Positions 52,968-57,720 of a stretch of DNA of 57,720 nt are shown here, one piece after another. Source of the stretch: Methylococcales bacterium (GTDB lineage: Bacteria; Pseudomonadota; Gammaproteobacteria; Methylococcales; Methylomonadaceae); assembly GCA_026398895.1 (NCBI GenBank), contig JAPLRZ010000059.1:1-57720 (forward strand). The letters are read 5' to 3'. A model generated the notes under the pieces. It saw only the letters and a program-made list of their open reading frames with translations, ran no database searches and was not told where the DNA came from. The translations under genes and the position numbers were made by a program. Numbering within the stretch: position 1 is the first letter of the stretch; every line of letters starts with the position of its first letter.

Positions 52968-55900
52968 TTATCCGCGCTCATCCCAGAGTTTATCCATGCG
53001 TTTAGTGGATACAGGATAAGCAGTTTTTAATTGTTGGGCGAATAAGGACACGCGGAATTCTTCTAATGCCCATCGGAACGGTTCATGTTCTGGAATGATC
53101 GTGTCTTTTTTGACCTTCTTTTCAACGTCTTTCCAATAGCGAACCGCATAACGGTTTACTTCTTGAACTTTTTGCGCGTTGTTATCATGTTTATCCAAGC
53201 GATACTGCGCGGCTTTTAAATAACGCGGGATAGCTTTAAGCTGTGTATAAGGTGTGTTGCGAATAAAACCTGCGTAAATTAACACGTCCAACTGCTCATT
53301 AATATCTTTCACCAGCGGATCATTGGCATTCAGTCGCTGTAATGCCGTTTTTATTGCTGTGTAAAGAGTCATAATTTCCAAGGCAATTTTACCCGCTTCA
53401 TTAGCCACGCTAACCAGATTCGCTTTATTATCGCGCAAACTTTGTTCAAATTCGGCTTGGGTGCGGATGGTTTTACCATCGACAAACACACTGTACAGAA
53501 TGAGCTTTAACATATCGTCTTTGTAGCTACTGCCTTGTAATGTTTCTATAATAATCGGGTGTTTAGGCAAGCGGTTATAGCTTAATTCTATCGCCGCAGA
53601 TTGTGACATATTCTTACTGATGTAAGTACATTCTTTACGCAGTTGCAAGGCAAATAAACGCATCAAACCTGCCGCATGATGTTGTAAGGCTTTTGATTCA
53701 GTGTCAAAAATACGCACACCCACTGCATCGCCTTCATCAACCAGCGCGGGATAGCCCATAAACTGTTGCCCACCTTGAATAAATGAATAAGTTTCGGGCA
53801 AATCTTCAAATGCCCATTGAATACAGCCAGTGTAATTCAATTCATCGGCGGCGATTTGTTCAAAACTATCGACTGCTTGAGTGGCGTGTTTAGCTTGCAG
53901 TTGTTTTAGATTGCGTCCGAAATCGAGCAATTTACCGTCTTCATCAATGACGCGAAAATTCATTTTTAAATGCTCGCTGACGTTATCCATCGCCCACGCA
54001 TTCAGAGGAATCGCTTCACCTGTCAGTTTGCGTAAACGATTGCCTAACCATTCTTGCAACGAGCCTTTAAAATCGGGTTCGATTTCTAAGCACTGTTTTA
54101 CTGTTTCTGGCACAGGGACAAAATGTTTGCGCAATGTTTTGGGTAAGGATTTTATCAGTGCGATACATTTTTCTTCCAGCATCCCTGGCACTAACCAATC
54201 GAATGCCGCTTGTGAAAATTGATTGAGTTGATGCACGGGAATAATCGCGGTCACGCCATCTTCATTATGTCCTGGTTCAAAACGGTATTGCAGGACAATG
54301 GTCAGATTGCCGATTTTTTTACTGTCAGGATAATCCCATTCATTCACAGGATTATTTTCCTGCTCACGAGTTAGCTCTTCTTTGTTCAAAAATAGCAGTT
54401 TTGGATATTCGCGTTCTACTTTTTTACGCCAAGTGTCTAGCGTCACGCCACTGAATACCTCAGGCGGCAGTTTATGATCATAAAAACTATATAGCCATTG
54501 TTCATCTTCGACCAAATCGACGCGCCGCCCTTTATGCTGAATCATACCGACTTCTTCCAGCAGTTTTTGATTAGCGACATAAAACGGCGCGTTGCTGTGG
54601 TAGTCGTGATCCACCAACGCCGATTGAATAAACATCTCGCGGGCAGTTTTAGCATCAACGTGGTCATAAGGAACACGCCGCCCTGTTTGTAGTGTTAAAC
54701 CGTATAACAAGGTACGTTGCGACACCATGCAACGCGCACCTTTTTTCTCCCAATGTGGGTCAAAATAGTTGTGTTTGACTAAATGCGTGGCAACTGCTTC
54801 TATCCATTCGGGTTCAATTTTCGCCACCGTCCGCGCATAAACTTTGCTGGTTTCCACTTGCTCAGCCGCCATAATCCATTTGGGTTTGGCTTTGTGTTGT
54901 CCTGATCCTGGGAAAATGAAAAACTTTAGCCCCCGCGCACCAATATATTCATACTGTTCATGCCTAAAACCAATATTTGATAACAACCCTGTTAATAAGG
55001 CGCGGTGGATATTTTCGTAAGCCGCCTCAGTGGTATTGAGCGGCATTTTTAAATCGCCTTTCATCACCTGCATAATCTGCGAGTGAATATCAAACCATTC
55101 ACGCATTCGTAAATACGATAGGAAATTATCAGAGCAATATTTGCGCAGTTTGCTATTGGATAAGTGCTTTTTCTGCACCTCAAAGGTGTTCCAGATAGTT
55201 AACAGCGTCAAAAAATCCGATTCAGGATGACGAAACGCCGCGTGTTTTGCGTCCGCTTGCTGCATTTTATCGGCAGGTTTTTCGCGTGGGTCTTGAACGC
55301 TGAGCGCGGCAACGATAATCGATACTTCGGTCAAACAACCCTCGTCATGCGCCGCCAATAACATTCGCGCCAGTTTGGGATCGGTGGGAAATTGCGCAAG
55401 TTTTTTACCTGTTTCAGTCAGCTTGCCCGCTTTATCCAGTGCGTTGACTTCGTGCAGCATGGTTTTACCGTCACGAATCATCTTATCTTCGGGCGGTTCG
55501 AGAAATGGGAAATCCTCAATATCGCCCAATTTCAACGCTGTCATTTGCAAAATAACCGCTGATAAATTGGTGCGCATAATTTCAGGTTCAGTGAATTCTG
55601 GACGCGCTAAATAATCATCGTGTGAATACAGCCGTATACATATCCCTTCGGCAACCCGACCACAACGCCCAGCACGTTGATTCGCGCTGGATTGGGAAAT
55701 ACGCTCTATCGGCAAGCGTTGGATTTTACTGCGATGACTGTAGCGACTAATCCGCGCATGACCCGTATCAATTACGCCGCGAATCCCTGGAACGGTTAAA
55801 GACGTTTCCGCGACATTGGTCGCTAACACGATGCGAATTTTACCGCCTTTGGGATTAAAAACGCGCTCTTGTTCGCTAACACTGAGCTTAGAATACAGCG

Positions 55901-56879
55901 GTAAAATTTCGTATTGATTGGGATGGTGTTTTTTTAACGAATCGGTAGTTTCACGAATCTCGCGTTCACCACTTAAGAAAATTAGGATGTCACCGCGTAA
56001 ATCCCGATATAACTCATCAACAGCATCGAGAATAGCGTTTTGCAACTCGTCACCTGTTTCGTCATCTTCTTCAGTTTCGCGTTCAATCGGACGATAACGC
56101 ATTTCCACAGGATAAGTTCGCCCTGAGACTTCAATAATCGGTGCGTTATTAAAATGCGTAGAAAAGCGTTCAGGGTCGATGGTTGCCGAGGTAATGATGA
56201 GTTTTAAATCAGGGCGTTTAGGCAATAGCCACTTCATATAACCCAATAGAAAATCAATATTTAAACTGCGCTCATGAGCTTCATCGATAATAATGGTATC
56301 GTATTGATTCAAATACGGATCATTTTGCGATTCGGCGAGTAAAATCCCATCGGTCATTAATTTAACCAAGGATTCAGAATGAGTTTTATCGTTAAAACGA
56401 ATTTTATAACCGACTGATTTACCCAACGGCTCACCCAATTCTTCGGCGATTCTATCGGCAACCGTCCGCGCTGCAATACGCCGTGGCTGAGTATGACCAA
56501 TAAAACCCGCCGCACCCCGTCCTATGCTTAAACAAATTTTCGGCAACTGCGTGGTTTTACCCGACCCCGTTTCCCCGCATAAAATTAACACCTGATTAGC
56601 TTTGATTAATTCAGCAATTTCCTCTTTTTTACCCGTCACAGGTAAATCAGGAAAATTCAACGCTGGAATACTGGCAAGGCGTTTATTGCGTTGTGCCACC
56701 GATTTTTCAATCCGTGCCGCCAATGTAGACAACGCCGCCTCAACGCTTTTGCCCTTTTTAGACTCACTACGCACAGAATCCAACTGCCGTTTTAAAACGT
56801 GCCTATCGGAATTCAAACAAAACGCTAACTGCTGGCTAAGGTGTTTAATCATGCGGGGATTGAGTTCAAATTGGGGCAT
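52968..56879 (-). CDS. hrpA: ATP-dependent RNA helicase HrpA
   Basis: A 1303-residue DEAH-box helicase, the usual length for HrpA. Walker A GETGSGKTTQLPK lies at about residues 100-112, HTQPRRIAARTVADRIAEEL follows, IIDEAHERSLNIDF carries the DEAH box (about 196-209), and IITSATIDPERF motif III. Motif VI is SQSSANQRAGRCGR (about 392-405). HrpA-specific C-terminal domains fill residues about 550-1303. It remodels RNA and rescues stalled ribosomes in E. coli. Its 3' end appears again as a relic at 51865-52127. Confidence 0.96.
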   Translation of the reverse strand: MPQFELNPRMIKHLSQQLAFCLNSDRHVLKRQLDSVRSESKKGKSVEAALSTLAARIEKSVAQRNKRLASIPALNFPDLPVTGKKEEIAELIKANQVLILCGETGSGKTTQLPKICLSIGRGAAGFIGHTQPRRIAARTVADRIAEELGEPLGKSVGYKIRFNDKTHSESLVKLMTDGILLAESQNDPYLNQYDTIIIDEAHERSLNIDFLLGYMKWLLPKRPDLKLIITSATIDPERFSTHFNNAPIIEVSGRTYPVEMRYRPIERETEEDDETGDELQNAILDAVDELYRDLRGDILIFLSGEREIRETTDSLKKHHPNQYEILPLYSKLSVSEQERVFNPKGGKIRIVLATNVAETSLTVPGIRGVIDTGHARISRYSHRSKIQRLPIERISQSSANQRAGRCGRVAEGICIRLYSHDDYLARPEFTEPEIMRTNLSAVILQMTALKLGDIEDFPFLEPPEDKMIRDGKTMLHEVNALDKAGKLTETGKKLAQFPTDPKLARMLLAAHDEGCLTEVSIIVAALSVQDPREKPADKMQQADAKHAAFRHPESDFLTLLTIWNTFEVQKKHLSNSKLRKYCSDNFLSYLRMREWFDIHSQIMQVMKGDLKMPLNTTEAAYENIHRALLTGLLSNIGFRHEQYEYIGARGLKFFIFPGSGQHKAKPKWIMAAEQVETSKVYARTVAKIEPEWIEAVATHLVKHNYFDPHWEKKGARCMVSQRTLLYGLTLQTGRRVPYDHVDAKTAREMFIQSALVDHDYHSNAPFYVANQKLLEEVGMIQHKGRRVDLVEDEQWLYSFYDHKLPPEVFSGVTLDTWRKKVEREYPKLLFLNKEELTREQENNPVNEWDYPDSKKIGNLTIVLQYRFEPGHNEDGVTAIIPVHQLNQFSQAAFDWLVPGMLEEKCIALIKSLPKTLRKHFVPVPETVKQCLEIEPDFKGSLQEWLGNRLRKLTGEAIPLNAWAMDNVSEHLKMNFRVIDEDGKLLDFGRNLKQLQAKHATQAVDSFEQIAADELNYTGCIQWAFEDLPETYSFIQGGQQFMGYPALVDEGDAVGVRIFDTESKALQHHAAGLMRLFALQLRKECTYISKNMSQSAAIELSYNRLPKHPIIIETLQGSSYKDDMLKLILYSVFVDGKTIRTQAEFEQSLRDNKANLVSVANEAGKIALEIMTLYTAIKTALQRLNANDPLVKDINEQLDVLIYAGFIRNTPYTQLKAIPRYLKAAQYRLDKHDNNAQKVQEVNRYAVRYWKDVEKKVKKDTIIPEHEPFRWALEEFRVSLFAQQLKTAYPVSTKRMDKLWDERG

Positions 56880-57041
56880 TATACCGTTAAACGACTCATA
56901 CTGTTTATGACGCGCTGTTTCATGTATTGGCGTTGTGTAATCAGGCGGTTTTGTGACGGCTGATAAAAGGTATTATGCTAAAATACAGCCTCTTGAGATA
57001 CAAAGTTGAACATCACAGCAACACTGACTTAGGATAAAAAC

Positions 57042-57224
57042 ATGACTGCAAATATCACCCAACTGCTAGAAAAAGTGGCAATTTTACCCGATGTGATTCA
57101 GGAAAAAATCGCTTTGCAATGGCAAACCACGCTGGAACAACCGCAACCGCAACCAAAACTAGAACAGTTAGCCCTAGACGCTTTGGCTCTGAATACAGGA
57201 TCACAGTCTTTAACCCGCTACTAA
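57042..57224 (+). CDS. Antitoxin-like small protein (orphan)
   Basis: A 60-residue protein: TANITQLLEKVAILPDVIQEKIALQW then PQPKLEQLALDALA. The heptad-like QLLEKxxxLPxxxQE start and the LEQLALDAL tail resemble small RelB/Phd-type antitoxins, but the end (NTGSQSLTRY) is unlike them. No toxin gene follows; the stop codon overlaps the start of a membrane protein gene (TAATG). AGGATAAAAAC precedes the ATG. Assignment is tentative. Confidence 0.45.
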   Translation: MTANITQLLEKVAILPDVIQEKIALQWQTTLEQPQPQPKLEQLALDALALNTGSQSLTRY

Positions 57225-57586
57225 TGCAATCTCTTGATGTTCGTACAGCTTTTTTTATCTGCACGGGTTTTATAGCCATTTATGGCATCGGTATGATGCT
57301 ATTTGCGCGTAATGTATCTGCTTCATTTAATGGTTTATATCTATTTGCAATGGCTAATTTTTCACTAGCGATTGGTTTTTCGTTGCTGTTTTTAATGGAC
57401 TATATCGATATATTCTGGTCGATTCTTGTCGCTAATACTTTCATATTGTTGGGTGCTATTTTAATTTATCACGCGCATCTGCGTTTTATTAATTATCCAA
57501 ACAATCCACTGTTATTGTCTGTTTTTTTATTAATCAGTACATTTTGTTTACATAGTTTCTTTCTTTATATTAATCCGAATAAGTTC
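57224..57586 (+). pseudogene. Truncated membrane signalling protein, N-terminal helices
   Basis: From ATG 57224 the product begins MQSLDVRTAFFICTGFIAIY and runs through five or six hydrophobic helices. It reaches FFLYINPNKFL about residue 120, where it enters the IS630-type transposase gene on the opposite strand. The layout is that of the N-terminal region of GGDEF or sensor proteins, and like 46885-49260 it precedes a lost output domain. The original gene was evidently split by the insertion at about 57575-57587. An in-frame extension past 57586 encodes IS-derived sequence and should be ignored. Confidence 0.7.
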
Positions 57587-57720
57587 CTAACAAAAAGTCA
57601 GCGTGTATTCAGAGCCAAACCCAGTGCCAATAGAGTCAATCACTTGTTCGAGTTCGCTAGAGGTAAAGGATTTGAATGGTAGCCATTGGTATTTCATTTT
57701 TCGCCATAACATCTCAATGC
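57587..57720 (-). CDS. IS630-family transposase, C-terminal end (partial, runs off window)
   Basis: On the minus strand, in frame from 57718 to TAG 57589-57587, the sequence IEMLWRKMKYQWLPFKSF then GFGSEYTLTFC matches the conserved C-terminus of IS630-type DDE transposases, where (N)IEILWR.KYEWLPF occurs. The rest lies beyond the window. It interrupts the membrane protein gene on the plus strand. It differs from the IS630-type tail at 1-105. Confidence 0.75.
   Translation of the reverse strand, partial: IEMLWRKMKYQWLPFKSFTSSELEQVIDSIGTGFGSEYTLTFC

Noticed and set aside
57119..57223. In-frame extension upstream of the truncated membrane sensor
   Set aside because: It overlaps the antitoxin-like gene in another frame and has no conserved features; the TAATG overlap at 57222-57226 gives a natural start.

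Overview
The window is a chromosomal segment of a moderately AT-rich gammaproteobacterium. Core genes in familiar gammaproteobacterial arrangements point there: arsC-wrbA-DUF2069-hda, rpsT beside murJ, rppH beside a HAD phosphatase, ubiA, cysG, tusA, argG, metG, purB, fhs and hrpA. The dispersed palindromic repeats and the cyanobacterial-type secretion/signalling cluster resemble what is seen in Methylococcales and Thiotrichales, but there is no rRNA or methane monooxygenase here, so the order-level guess is only inference.

Layout. (1) 1-391: the 3' end of an IS630-type transposase abuts the broken remnant of a membrane sensor gene. (2) 730-15857: an accessory envelope cluster of mostly same-strand genes. 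It holds a beta-barrel protein, seven predicted lipoproteins or small secreted proteins (two of DUF3313, one SYLF, one class A acid phosphatase, one hydrolase-like), an arylsulfatase, DUF1269, a transporter-like outer-membrane protein, MarC, DUF2252, DUF4105 and DUF1097. Palindromic repeats separate many of these genes. (3) 15929-32854: mostly housekeeping genes (murJ, rpsT, hda operon, ubiA, rppH, cysG, tusA, argG, metG). Mixed in are a PlcP-type phosphoesterase behind a clear Pho box, a class III adenylate cyclase, an HD-GYP phosphodiesterase and a small cytochrome c. (4) 33146-35510: a yeast-type cytosine deaminase translationally coupled to an NMT1/THI5-PAS-GGDEF sensor. (5) 35631-45239: a fatty-acid desaturase, a two-partner secretion pair (TpsA/TpsB), a CHASE2 adenylate cyclase split by a -1 frameshift at a run of seven A, DUF928, and an ACR3/ArsC arsenic pair. 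(6) 45383-56879: purB, a PAS-GGDEF cyclase, fhs, a small protein, PilZ, then hrpA with a scarred 3' flank (truncated hsdR plus a second, decayed copy of the hrpA 3' end). (7) 57042-57720: an orphan antitoxin-like gene and a membrane signalling gene cut off by another IS630-type element.

How the parts may work together. Nucleotide signalling is dense: two class III cyclases, two complete GGDEF proteins, one HD-GYP protein, one PilZ protein and two truncated membrane sensors. Surface and envelope functions dominate the accessory DNA. The best candidates for undescribed biology are the deaminase/NMT1-GGDEF pair, the CHASE2 cyclase-DUF928-TPS cluster with its possible programmed frameshift, the Pho-box-driven PlcP homologue, the envelope/sulfatase cluster, and the hrpA 3'-end duplication around an hsdR fragment. 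Small palindromic elements recur across the window, and one shows an occupied/empty site comparison. I found no tRNA, rRNA, CRISPR array or prophage.
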